Below are positions 22,183 to 29,996 of a stretch of DNA of 64,000 nucleotides, one piece after another. The notes under the pieces are model-generated. The model was not told the DNA's origin, ran no database searches, and was given only the letters and a program-made list of their open reading frames with translations. The translations under genes and the position numbers were made by a program. Within the stretch, counting starts at the first letter, position 1. The number at the start of each line of letters is the position of its first letter. Source of the DNA: Solirubrobacteraceae bacterium (GTDB lineage: Bacteria > Actinomycetota > Thermoleophilia > Solirubrobacterales > Solirubrobacteraceae); contig JALNWQ010000005.1 in the NCBI GenBank assembly GCA_023230855.1, positions 186,001-250,000 of the forward strand, written 5' to 3'.

Positions 22183-22188
22183 AGCATA
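22183..22188 (-). promoter_or_regulatory. -10 box TATGCT of the rsiG-like operon
   Basis: Minus-strand TATGCT about 38 nt before the ATG, in the 83-nt gap after the phosphatidyltransferase gene. The leader can form a CGCCC-CGAC-GGGCG hairpin next to the predicted transcription start. Confidence 0.5.
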
Positions 22189-22227
22189 GCAGCGCCCGCG
22201 GCGGTGCTCTCGACCTCCGCTTGAGGG

Positions 22228-23172
22228 TCAGCTCCCCGCGGTCGCGGCGGCGCGACGCTCCGCGAGCTCGCGGCGTCCGTCGACGGTGTAGCGGTACGCG
22301 GCGACGAGCCCCATCGCCACCCCGACGTAGAGCGTCGCGTGGGCCGGCCACCCCACCCCGCAGAGGCCGAGGAACAGGCCGCCCATCGTCGGCCACACCG
22401 CCAGCCGTCCCCACCAGTTGATCTGCAGGGTCAGGTTGTTGCGGACGCCGCGACGCCCCTCCAGGAGCACGTACAGCTCGCGCGCGACGAGGATCGCGAG
22501 CACCCACCGCGGCAGGAGCTCGAAGTGCCAGCAGACGACGCCGCCCGCGAGCACGAGCGAGCGGTCGGTCAACGGATCCATGAGCGTCCCCAGGCGACTG
22601 TACTGCCCGGTGACGCGGGCGAGGAACCCGTCGAGGTAGTCGCTCCCGGCGATGAACGCGAAGATCACGGCCGGCAGCGCGTCGGTCCCGGCGTCGCTGC
22701 CGAGGGCCAGCACGAGGAACGCCGGGATGAGGGCCAGGCGCAGGAACCCGACGGCGTTCGGGATCGTCCACGGGTTGAGCGGCGCGCCCGGCAGCGTCTG
22801 CCGCGGCGGGGGGCCGGACCGGTCCAGGCCGAACGTGCGGTAGACCGTCATCCGGGTGCGCTCGCGGACGTGCTCCGTCCGCTCGAGCACCTGCTCGGCC
22901 TTCTCGCGCGTCTTCTCGCGCACCTGCTCGGTCCGCTCCCGCGTCCTCTCGCGCACCTGCTCCGTGCGCTCCCGGGTCCTCTCGCGCACCTGCTCGGTGC
23001 GCTCGCGGGTGCGGTCGCGGACCTGCTCGGCCCGCTCGCGGACCCGACCCGGCGCGCCGTCGTCCGTGGGCGGATCGACGTCGCCCACGTCGGCACCGGG
23101 GGCGTCGCCCGGGCCCTCGCGGTCGGGGCCCTCCCCCGGCTGGCCCTGCGGGATCAGGGGATCCGCTCCCAC
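22228..23172 (-). CDS. CDP-alcohol phosphatidyltransferase with 11-residue-repeat N-terminus
   Basis: 314 residues. The C-terminal 190 residues are a PgsA-like membrane enzyme with the full CDP-OH motif D-X2-DG-X2-AR-X8-G-X3-D-X3-D (DYLDGFLARV to PLTDRS) and about five hydrophobic helices (FLRLALIPAFLVLALG, LVLAGGVVCWHFELLP, YVGVAMGLVAAYRY). It would join CDP-diacylglycerol to an alcohol such as glycerol phosphate or inositol phosphate. The first 115 residues are acidic/Pro-rich and then carry five near-identical 11-residue units (RTRERTEQVRE), not found in normal PgsA. The GTG start lies inside the proS coding end (19-nt overlap), so translation is coupled to proS. The exact start is uncertain because of the repeats. 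Confidence 0.88.
   Translation of the reverse strand: MGADPLIPQGQPGEGPDREGPGDAPGADVGDVDPPTDDGAPGRVRERAEQVRDRTRERTEQVRERTRERTEQVRERTRERTEQVREKTREKAEQVLERTEHVRERTRMTVYRTFGLDRSGPPPRQTLPGAPLNPWTIPNAVGFLRLALIPAFLVLALGSDAGTDALPAVIFAFIAGSDYLDGFLARVTGQYSRLGTLMDPLTDRSLVLAGGVVCWHFELLPRWVLAILVARELYVLLEGRRGVRNNLTLQINWWGRLAVWPTMGGLFLGLCGVGWPAHATLYVGVAMGLVAAYRYTVDGRRELAERRAAATAGS
22855..23046 (-). repeat. 33-bp repeats coding for 11-residue units
   Basis: Five full units and one partial unit encode R-T-R-E-R-T-E-Q-V-R-E variants. The period of 11 residues (hendecad) suits a long amphipathic or coiled-coil helix with strong opposite charges. Confidence 0.9.
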
Positions 23173-24890
23173 AGGTCACGGACCGCGTCGGCGACGCCCT
23201 CGAGCGGCAGGCCGCCCTCGACGTCCTCCTGCCCGCGACGGATCTGGGCCTCGACGGTCCCGGCGGCCAGCGAGCGGCGGCCGACGGTGATCCGCAGCGG
23301 GCAGCCGAGGAGCTCGGCGTCGGTGAGCTTCTGCCCCGCACCACCCGCGCGGTCGTCGAGCACGACGCGCAGGCCGGCGTCCTCGAGCTCGGTCGCGACG
23401 CGCGCGGCGACCTCCTGCTCCTCGGTCCCGGGCTTGCCGAGCGCGACGACGTGGACGTCCCACGGCGCGATCGCCTTCGGCCAGCTGATGCCCCGGTCGT
23501 CGTGGTATTGCTCCACGGCGGCGGCGACGATCCGCGCGGGACCGATCCCGTACGAGCCCATGATGATCGGGCGCTCCTCGCCGTCGGCGTCGAGGAACGT
23601 CGCCCCCAACGGCTCCGAGTAGCGGGTCATGAGCTGGAAGATGTTGCCCGCCTCGATCGCCGGCTCGATCGTGACCGGGAGGCCCTCGACGGTGTCGCCG
23701 GCGACGACGCGCCGCACGTCGGCGACCTCGTGCTCGAAGTCGCGGCCGGGCACGACGCCGTCGAGGTGCCGGTCGACGACGTTCGCGCCCACGACCCAGC
23801 CGCCGTCCGGCGACGCCGCCGTCGACTCGACCACCGCGCGGTCGACGACGATCCGGATCGGCGTGGCCGGGTCGACCGGGCCGATGAACCCGGCCGGGCC
23901 GATCGCCGCGCCGATCTCCTCCTCGGTCGCCTGTCGCACCGGTCCGCCGAGCGCCCGGGCGAGCTTGACCTCCTCGACCTGGTGGTCGCCGCGGACGAGG
24001 ACGAGCGCCATCCGCTCGGCGACGACGACCGGGAACGCCTTGAGCAACGTGCCGGCGGGCCGGTCGAGCTGCTCGGCGAGCGCCGCGATCGTCGCCGTGC
24101 CGGGCGTGTCGACCGGGCGGGGACCGTCGCCGGCGGCGGGCAGGGGCACCGTCGCCGCGGTCGCCTCGGCGACCTCGACGTTCGCCGCGTACCGCGTCGC
24201 CCCGTCCTCGTCCACCGCCAGGACGACGTCGTCCTCCCCCGCCGCGCAGGGGGCCATGTACTCGTGCGCGCGGCGGCCGCCCATCATGCCGGTGTCGGAC
24301 TCGACCTCGTACCAGCGCAGCCCGGACCGGTCGTAGATGCGGGCGTACGCCTCGCGGAACCGCGCGTACTGCTCCTCGAGCCCCTCGACGTCGGCGGCGA
24401 ACGAGTAGGCGTCCTTCATGACGAACTCGCGGGTGCGCAGGACCCCGGCCCGCGGCCGCGGCTCGTCGCGCTCCTTGAGCTGGAGCTGGAAGAGGCTGAA
24501 CGGCAGGTCGCGGTAGCTCCGCACGACCTGGGCGACGTGGTGCGTCATCGCCTCCTCGTGCGTCATCGCCAGGACCATGTCGGCGTCTCGACGGTCGGCG
24601 AGCCGGAACATCTCGTCGCCGACGGCGTCGTAGCGCCCGGTGCGCCGCCACGGCTCCGCGGGCTGCAGGAGCGGCAACAGGACCTCCTGCGAGCCGATCC
24701 GCTCCATCTCCTCGCGGATGATCGCGACGACGCGTTGATGGACGCGCCAGCCCGCCGGGAGCCAGCTCCACAGGCCGGCGCCGAGCTGCCGGACGAGCCC
24801 GGCGCGCACCATGAGCTGGTGCGATATCGCCTCGGCGTCGGCGGGCGGCTGCCGTTCGGTCGGCAGCAACAGGTCGGAGAGGCGCGCCAT
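23154..24890 (-). CDS. proS: prolyl-tRNA synthetase (bacterial type with editing domain)
   Basis: 578 residues, class II synthetase. Motif 2 is in QLQLKERDEPRPRAGVLRTREFVMKDAYSF. The YbaK-type editing domain, which removes Ala from tRNA(Pro), is inserted at about 230-390 (AALAEQLDRPAGTLLKAFPVVV, VLVRGDHQVEEVKLARALG, GFIGPV). Motif 3 is GSYGIGPARIVAAAVEQ, and the anticodon-binding domain spans 470-578 (WDVHVVALGKPG, VVLDDRAGGAGQKLTDAELLGCPLRITVG). A TAGATT box lies 9 nt before the ATG. It is the first gene of a leftward cluster. Confidence 0.97.
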   Translation of the reverse strand: MARLSDLLLPTERQPPADAEAISHQLMVRAGLVRQLGAGLWSWLPAGWRVHQRVVAIIREEMERIGSQEVLLPLLQPAEPWRRTGRYDAVGDEMFRLADRRDADMVLAMTHEEAMTHHVAQVVRSYRDLPFSLFQLQLKERDEPRPRAGVLRTREFVMKDAYSFAADVEGLEEQYARFREAYARIYDRSGLRWYEVESDTGMMGGRRAHEYMAPCAAGEDDVVLAVDEDGATRYAANVEVAEATAATVPLPAAGDGPRPVDTPGTATIAALAEQLDRPAGTLLKAFPVVVAERMALVLVRGDHQVEEVKLARALGGPVRQATEEEIGAAIGPAGFIGPVDPATPIRIVVDRAVVESTAASPDGGWVVGANVVDRHLDGVVPGRDFEHEVADVRRVVAGDTVEGLPVTIEPAIEAGNIFQLMTRYSEPLGATFLDADGEERPIIMGSYGIGPARIVAAAVEQYHDDRGISWPKAIAPWDVHVVALGKPGTEEQEVAARVATELEDAGLRVVLDDRAGGAGQKLTDAELLGCPLRITVGRRSLAAGTVEAQIRRGQEDVEGGLPLEGVADAVRDLWERIP

Positions 24891-24899
24891 CGCGGACGG

Positions 24900-24905
24900 A
24901 ATCTA
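24900..24905 (-). promoter_or_regulatory. -10 box TAGATT of proS
   Basis: Minus-strand TAGATT followed by 9 nt and ATG, so the transcript is leaderless or nearly so. Confidence 0.5.
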
Positions 24906-25121
24906 GACGATGGATCGCCGGGATCGGGCGCGACCGGCCGCCCCCGCGCGGGATCCCGGGGGGCCGGGACGCGACCGGGCCGTTCGGCCACGACCCCGCC
25001 GGCACCGCAACCCCGGGGGCCCGGAGGGGTTCGTGGTGGTGAAGCGACGCGCCCGTCCCGGCCACCGGCCCGGAGCGGACCGGTCGGCAGCGCGTCCGAG
25101 CCACCCAGGAGAATCCTCCCG

Positions 25122-26603
25122 ATGCCCCGACGCACCCTCCGTGCGGCGCTCGTCGCCGCCCTGATGACCCTGCTGACGCTCGTGCCGTCCGCGACCGCCG
25201 CGAACTCGCTCGTCGTCGGGATCGCGGACGAGAACGTCCTCCAGGGCCTGACGCCCGGCGGCGCCGACGAGACGGTCGCCAAGTGGAAGGCCGCGGGGAT
25301 CGACGACGTCCGGATCTTCGCCCAGTGGCACCGCCACGCCCCGGACGAGAACGCCACGACGGTCCCGGCCGGGTTCGACGGCGACGCGCCGTCGTCGTAC
25401 GACTTCTCGTCGATGGACGCCCGGATCGACCTCGTGCGGCGGCACGGCCTCGGCGTGACGCTCGTCGTCACCGGACCCGGGCCGGTCTGGGCGTCCCAGG
25501 AGCCGGCGCGGCGCAACCAGCGCTGGAAGCCCAACCCGACGCTGTTCGGCGAGTTCTCGGCCGCGGTCGCCAAGCACGTCGCGGACCGCGTCGACCGGTA
25601 CATCGTCTGGAACGAGCCGAACGTCCAGACGTGGCTGCAGCCGCAGTTCCTCTGCTCCGGCCGCGGACTGGACGCGCGCTGCAGCCCGTACGCCCCGCAC
25701 CTCTACCGCGAGCTCGCCCAGGCGGGGTACGAGGCGATCCACGCCAACGATCCGAAGGCCCGCGTGGCGATCGGCGCGACGTCGTCGAAGGGCACGCAGA
25801 ACCCGATCACCGAGAACGCCACCACCCCGCCGCTGCGGTTCCTGCGCGAGCTCTTCTGCATGAGCTCGAAGTACAAGCGGACGCGGTCCGGCCGCTGCCG
25901 CTCGTTCAAGCGGCTGAGCGCCGAGGCCTACGCCTACCACCCCCACTCGATCGACTACTCGCCCAACCGACGCGACAAGGTCGAGGACAACGCGCGGATG
26001 GCCGACCTGTCGCGGCTGACGAAGGCCCTGGACCGGGCGAAGAGCACCCGCGGCCTGCGCCCCCGTGGCGCGTCGAAGATCCGCCTGTGGCTCGACGAGT
26101 GGGCGTACGAGACGAACCCGCCGGACCGGCAGAAGGACCGGGTGTCGCCGTCGCGCGCCGCGCTGTTCTCGCAGTGGGGCTGGTCGGTCGCCGCCCGCAA
26201 CCCGCGGGTGGAGTCGCTGACCCAGTACGAGTGGTTCGACGAGCCGATCGCCGACGAGGAGGCCACGTTCAACCGCTGGCAGTCGGGCCTGTACTTCGTC
26301 GACGGCAAGGCGAAGCCGCTCGCGCGGGTGTTCGAGCACCCGATCTTCGCCTACCGCAACGCCAGGCGCGGCTACGTGTGGGGCCACGTCCGTCCGGCCA
26401 CCGGCAAGATGACCGTCACCGTCGAGCGGCGCAAGCGCGGGAGCTCGAAGTACCGGCGCTACAAGCGCGTCCGCACGACGTCGAAGGGCCTGTTCCGCCT
26501 GCGGGTCCCCCGGACGGCGGACCGCTACCGCTACGTCTACACGCACCCGGCGTCCGGCGCGAAGGTCACCAGCGGCGTCGCGAAGATGCGCAACGCGCGG
26601 TAG
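25122..26603 (+). CDS. secreted glycoside hydrolase-like protein (clan GH-A type)
   Basis: 493 residues. Signal peptide RAALVAALMTLLTLVPSATAA. The barrel begins with IADENVLQG and VRIFAQWHRHAP. Glu165 in YIVWNEPNVQTW fits the GH-A acid/base residue, and Glu326 in LWLDEWAYET fits the nucleophile. A Cys pair (FLCSGRGLDARCS) and another (LFCMSSKYK ... GRCRS) may form disulfides. The last 85 residues (VWGHVRPATGKMTVTVERRKRGSSKYRRYKRV ... GLFRLRVP) form a small basic beta domain, a common C-terminal module for wall or polysaccharide contact. It is a distant relative of the protein at 9443-10633. AGGAG lies 10 nt before the ATG. The substrate is unknown. Confidence 0.82.
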   Translation: MPRRTLRAALVAALMTLLTLVPSATAANSLVVGIADENVLQGLTPGGADETVAKWKAAGIDDVRIFAQWHRHAPDENATTVPAGFDGDAPSSYDFSSMDARIDLVRRHGLGVTLVVTGPGPVWASQEPARRNQRWKPNPTLFGEFSAAVAKHVADRVDRYIVWNEPNVQTWLQPQFLCSGRGLDARCSPYAPHLYRELAQAGYEAIHANDPKARVAIGATSSKGTQNPITENATTPPLRFLRELFCMSSKYKRTRSGRCRSFKRLSAEAYAYHPHSIDYSPNRRDKVEDNARMADLSRLTKALDRAKSTRGLRPRGASKIRLWLDEWAYETNPPDRQKDRVSPSRAALFSQWGWSVAARNPRVESLTQYEWFDEPIADEEATFNRWQSGLYFVDGKAKPLARVFEHPIFAYRNARRGYVWGHVRPATGKMTVTVERRKRGSSKYRRYKRVRTTSKGLFRLRVPRTADRYRYVYTHPASGAKVTSGVAKMRNAR

Positions 26604-26649
26604 CGCGCCGCACGCGGGCGGCGGGTCGGGCCGGACGTCGGCCGGGCCG

Positions 26650-27924
26650 TCAGGCCGTCCGGCTGAACCGGCGCCCGGCGGTCGGCGAGCTGGTCTCGTC
26701 GACCCCGGCCGGCCGCTCCGCCGCCGCGGCCGCGGCGTCCTGCTCCTCGCGGAGCTTGTCCTTCTCGAGCTGCGCGAGCCGCTCCGGCGTCATCGCCGAC
26801 AGGTCCTCGTTCTCGCTGAGCCACCGCGTCGCCTCGGCCTGCTCGGCCGCGTCGACGACGACCTGCTTGCCCGACGCGTAGTAGCGGTCGATCTCCTGGA
26901 ACAGCTCGTCGACGAGCTGGTCGGTGGGGACCTTCTTCAGCGGCTCGCCCTTGGAGAAGATCATCCCGGCGTCCTTGGCCCCGGTGATGCCGAAGTCGGC
27001 GTGGCGGGCCTCGCCGATGCCGTTGACCGCGCAGCCCAGGACGGAGACCTCGATCGGGTCGTCGTACGCCTCCAGGCGCCGCTCGACCTCGGCGACGACG
27101 GAGTCCATGTCGAACTGCAGCCGGCCACAGGTCGGGCAGGCGATGAGCACCGGGCCCTTCTCGCGGAGCTTCAGCGCCTTGAGGATCTCCCAGGCGACCT
27201 TGACCTCCTCCTCCGCGTGGAAGGTGGAGAGGCTGATGCGCACGGTGTCGCCGATCCCGTCGGCGAGCAGCGTGCCGAGGCCGACGGCGCTCTTCAGCGA
27301 CCCGGTGTACTTCGTGCCCGCCTCGGTCACGCCGAGGTGCAGCGGGTACGGGACCCGCTCGCTCAGGCGGCGGTTCGACGCGATCGTGTTGGGGACCGAC
27401 GTCGACTTCATCGAGATCTTGAAGTCGAGGAAGTCCAGGCTCTCCATGAGCGCGACCGTCTCCTCGGCCGCCCGCACGAGCGCCTCGACCGGGTCGGTGA
27501 ACTCCAGGTCGCGCAGGTGCTTGGGCAGCGACCCGGAGTTGACGCCGACGCGGATCGGCACGTCGTGGCGCTTGGCGACGGCGATGACCTCGGCGACCTT
27601 CTCGGGCCCGCCGATGTTGCCGGGGTTCAGGCGCACGCAGTGCGCGCCGGCCTCGATCGCCTTGATCGCCAGCGTGTGGTTGAAGTGGATGTCGGCGATG
27701 ATCGGGATCGGCGACTCGCGCACGATCGTCCGCAACGCCTCCACGTCCTCGTTGCGGGGCACCGCGCAGCGCACGAGGTCGGCGCCCGCCTCGGCGACCC
27801 GGTGGATCTGGGCCAGCGTCTCCGGCAGGTTGGCCGTCTCGGTCTTCGTCATCGTCTGGACCGCGACGGGCGCGCCCCCACCGATGAGGACGTCTCCCAC
27901 GCGGATCTGCCGCTCAGAGGCCAT
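26650..27924 (-). CDS. ispG: 4-hydroxy-3-methylbut-2-enyl diphosphate synthase
   Basis: 424 residues. It converts MEcPP to HMBPP in the non-mevalonate isoprenoid pathway. TIM-barrel start VGDVLIGGGAPVAVQTMTKTETAN, IADIHFNHTLAIKAIEAGAHCVRLNPGNIG, and the [4Fe-4S] ligands Cys263, Cys266 (IACPTCGR) and Cys298 (VLGCAVNGIGEARHAD). About 60 extra residues at the C-terminus (Glu/Ala-rich helix) exceed the usual length. TACAAT lies 6 nt before the ATG, a near-consensus -10, so the mRNA is leaderless. Confidence 0.97.
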   Translation of the reverse strand: MASERQIRVGDVLIGGGAPVAVQTMTKTETANLPETLAQIHRVAEAGADLVRCAVPRNEDVEALRTIVRESPIPIIADIHFNHTLAIKAIEAGAHCVRLNPGNIGGPEKVAEVIAVAKRHDVPIRVGVNSGSLPKHLRDLEFTDPVEALVRAAEETVALMESLDFLDFKISMKSTSVPNTIASNRRLSERVPYPLHLGVTEAGTKYTGSLKSAVGLGTLLADGIGDTVRISLSTFHAEEEVKVAWEILKALKLREKGPVLIACPTCGRLQFDMDSVVAEVERRLEAYDDPIEVSVLGCAVNGIGEARHADFGITGAKDAGMIFSKGEPLKKVPTDQLVDELFQEIDRYYASGKQVVVDAAEQAEATRWLSENEDLSAMTPERLAQLEKDKLREEQDAAAAAAERPAGVDETSSPTAGRRFSRTA

Positions 27925-27930
27925 GCCCTG

Positions 27931-27936
27931 ATTGTA
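27931..27936 (-). promoter_or_regulatory. -10 box TACAAT of ispG (leaderless)
   Basis: The best -10 match in the window, followed by 6 nt and ATG. A TTGACG lies 20 nt upstream, rather far for a -35, and overlaps the stop codon of the preceding gene. Confidence 0.65.
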
Positions 27937-27958
27937 CGGGCCGATCGCGGCGGGCCCG

Positions 27959-28822
27959 TCAACGGCTCGCGTCGCGCCGCGGGCGCTCCCGCGGCGTCGG
28001 ATCCTCGACGCCGGCGGCGACGGTGGCGAGGCGCCGCTCGACGAAGCCCCACAGCTCGTCGCAGGCGGCGCGGTCGGCGTCGGAGCCGCGCCCCGCGGTC
28101 GCGCCGAGCGCCCGGGCGATCCGGCGCGCGGCGTCCGACGGCCGTTCGTCGGGCAGCTGCATCGCCGCCGGGTCCGGATCGTCGGGGAGCGCCGCCGCGA
28201 ACGACGCCAACGACCCGACGATCTGGAGGCCGGTCGCGACGCCGTCCGGCGCGATCACGGCGGCGACGGCATGGACCGGCTCGCCGCGGCCCCGGAACTC
28301 GACGAGGACGACCCGGCGGGCCGAGCCGTCGGCCGGGTGGCCGACCCGTGCGCCGGTCGCCCGCAGCGCGTCGGCGCCCCAGGCCGCGTCGGGCGCCACG
28401 AGGCCCACGCCGCCGCGCGGCGTCGCCGGCGGGTCGGGCCACCAGTCGGGCTCGGCCACGCCGGCGGCCGCCAGCCGCGCCGCCGCGGCGGCGGCCGCGG
28501 GCGCGACGCCGTCGGGCCCCCCGAGCTGCAGGGCGCGCAGGGCCGCGAGCGCCGGGGGATCGGCGGCGGCCAGGAGCCGCCGGGCCGTCCGCGTGCCGTA
28601 CCGCGCCACGACCGGGTCGGGCGTGCGCGCCGGCCACCGCCCCACCGTCGTCGACGCGAGGACCTCGGCCGCCAGCGGCCCGCCGACCCGCGGGGCCCAC
28701 CGACGCAGCGCCGCGACGACCGACGGGACGGGATCGTCGCGGGTGGCGTCGAGCGGCCCGGAGGGCCTGCCGCCCCGCAGGCGGGCGGGACGACGCGACG
28801 ACAGGACGGGCTCGCTCGGCAT
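27959..28822 (-). CDS. hypothetical protein, no recognised family
   Basis: 287 residues, very rich in Ala, Arg and Pro. Residues 28-125 look helical (VVAALRRWAPRVGGPLAAEVLAS, RRLLAAADPPALAALRALQLGG). Residues 140-215 look alpha/beta (GVGLVAPDAAWGADALRATGARV, RRVVLVEFRGRGEPVHAVAAVIAPDG). The end is helical. There is no signal peptide or membrane segment. I do not recognise a family. It precedes ispG in the same direction with a 34-nt gap that contains the ispG promoter. A real gene is supported by the even length of the frame and the lack of a competing gene, but the case rests on codon pattern only. Confidence 0.6.
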   Translation of the reverse strand: MPSEPVLSSRRPARLRGGRPSGPLDATRDDPVPSVVAALRRWAPRVGGPLAAEVLASTTVGRWPARTPDPVVARYGTRTARRLLAAADPPALAALRALQLGGPDGVAPAAAAAAARLAAAGVAEPDWWPDPPATPRGGVGLVAPDAAWGADALRATGARVGHPADGSARRVVLVEFRGRGEPVHAVAAVIAPDGVATGLQIVGSLASFAAALPDDPDPAAMQLPDERPSDAARRIARALGATAGRGSDADRAACDELWGFVERRLATVAAGVEDPTPRERPRRDASR

Positions 28823-28947
28823 GGGCGCATCGTGCGCCGACGCCCCGTGACGGAACCAGGGGTCGACGGCGCCGAACCGGCGCCGGGATCGCGCCGACCG
28901 CGTGTCGCGGCCCGGCGCCGCCGCCCGCGGCCCGCGAAGATGCGCGC

Positions 28948-29301
28948 ATGGCGACCGTCACCGTCTACGAGAAGCCGACCTGCACGACGTGCCGCAAGCT
29001 CATCGCGCTGCTCGCCGAGCACGGCGTCGAGCCGGAGCGGATCGACTACCACGTCGACGGGCTCACCGAGGCGGTGGTCCGCGACCTGCTCGCGAAGACC
29101 GGCCTGCCGCCGCACGAGCTGCTGCGCCGTCGCGAGCCGCTCGTGAAGGAGCGCGGCCTGGGCCCCGACACCGACCCGGACGAGCTCGTCGCGCTCATGG
29201 TCGAGCACCCCGCGCTGCTGCAGCGCCCGGTGGTCGTCGTCGGCGACCGCGCCGTGCTCGCCCGTCCGATCGAGCGGGCGTTGGAGCTGTTGGAGGGCTG
29301 A
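28948..29301 (+). CDS. ArsC/Spx-family thioredoxin-fold protein
   Basis: 117 residues. The thioredoxin-like start VTVYEKPTCTTCRKLIALLAEHG has a C-X-X-C pair, then DYHVDGLTEAVVRDLLAKTGLPPHELLRRREP and LLQRPVVVVGDRAVLARPIERALELL. These are the typical ArsC/YffB order and length. Many members are glutathione- or mycothiol-linked reductases rather than true arsenate reductases, and no ars genes are nearby. The methyltransferase gene follows after 4 nt, so the two form an operon. Confidence 0.9.
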   Translation: MATVTVYEKPTCTTCRKLIALLAEHGVEPERIDYHVDGLTEAVVRDLLAKTGLPPHELLRRREPLVKERGLGPDTDPDELVALMVEHPALLQRPVVVVGDRAVLARPIERALELLEG

Positions 29302-29305
29302 GCCG

Positions 29306-29962
29306 GTGGCCGACGTCTACGCGACCGCGCGGGGACCGCTCGCCCGGATCGCCGGCCCCGTGGCCGCGCGCACGCGCGCGCGTCGTCACCGCCTGCTCTT
29401 CTCCCTCACCGGGATCGACGCGCTCCCCCACCCGCCACGGATCCTCGACGTCGGCTGCGGCGCCCTGGGCCTGCGGGCCCAGGCGCCCGACCTCGACATC
29501 ACCGGCGTCGACCTGGACGACCGCCCGTCCTACCCGGGGCCGTTCGTCCGGGCGGACGCCGCGGTGCGCCTGCCGTTCGACGACGGGGCGTTCGACCTCG
29601 TGTACTCGAGCTCGGTCGTGGAGCACGTCCCGCCGGAGCGCCGTGCCGCGTACGCGCGCGAGATCGCCCGCGTCGGGCGCGGGCTGTTCGTCCAGACCCC
29701 GGCGTTCTCGTTCCCGATCGAGCCGCACGCGCTGCTGCCGGTCGCGCACTGGCTCCCGCCGGCGCTGCGGCGCCCGTACTGGCGGTTGGGAGCGCAGGGC
29801 CACTGGGAGGACGTGCACCTGCTCCGTCGCCGCGAGGTCGCGGCGCTCTTCCCCGGCGCGACGGTCCACCGCGAGCGGCTGGGTCCCCTGACGAAGAGCT
29901 GGATCGTCGTGCGACAGATCCCGGCGGGCCGCGTCGACCCGCTCCGGGATCCGGTGGCCTGA
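29306..29962 (+). CDS. class I SAM-dependent methyltransferase
   Basis: 218 residues. SAM-binding motif I is ILDVGCGALGLRAQ, followed by ITGVDLDDRP (acidic end of strand 2), ADAAVRLPFDDGAFDLVYSSSVVEHVPPERR and IARVGRGLFVQTPAFSFPIEPHALLP, typical of methyltransferase family 11 (UbiE-like and relatives). The GTG start has GGAGGG 8 nt upstream, within the 3' end of the arsC-like gene. The substrate is unknown. Convergent with the permease gene. Confidence 0.9.
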   Translation: MADVYATARGPLARIAGPVAARTRARRHRLLFSLTGIDALPHPPRILDVGCGALGLRAQAPDLDITGVDLDDRPSYPGPFVRADAAVRLPFDDGAFDLVYSSSVVEHVPPERRAAYAREIARVGRGLFVQTPAFSFPIEPHALLPVAHWLPPALRRPYWRLGAQGHWEDVHLLRRREVAALFPGATVHRERLGPLTKSWIVVRQIPAGRVDPLRDPVA

Positions 29963-29967
29963 CGACC

Positions 29968-29990
29968 ACCGGGCGGATCGGGTCCCCGGT
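29968..29990. terminator. hairpin between convergent genes
   Basis: ACCGGG and CCCGGT, 6 bp, with an 11-nt loop in the 34-nt gap between two stop codons. It could end transcription from both sides. Confidence 0.4.
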
Positions 29991-29996
29991 CGCCCG

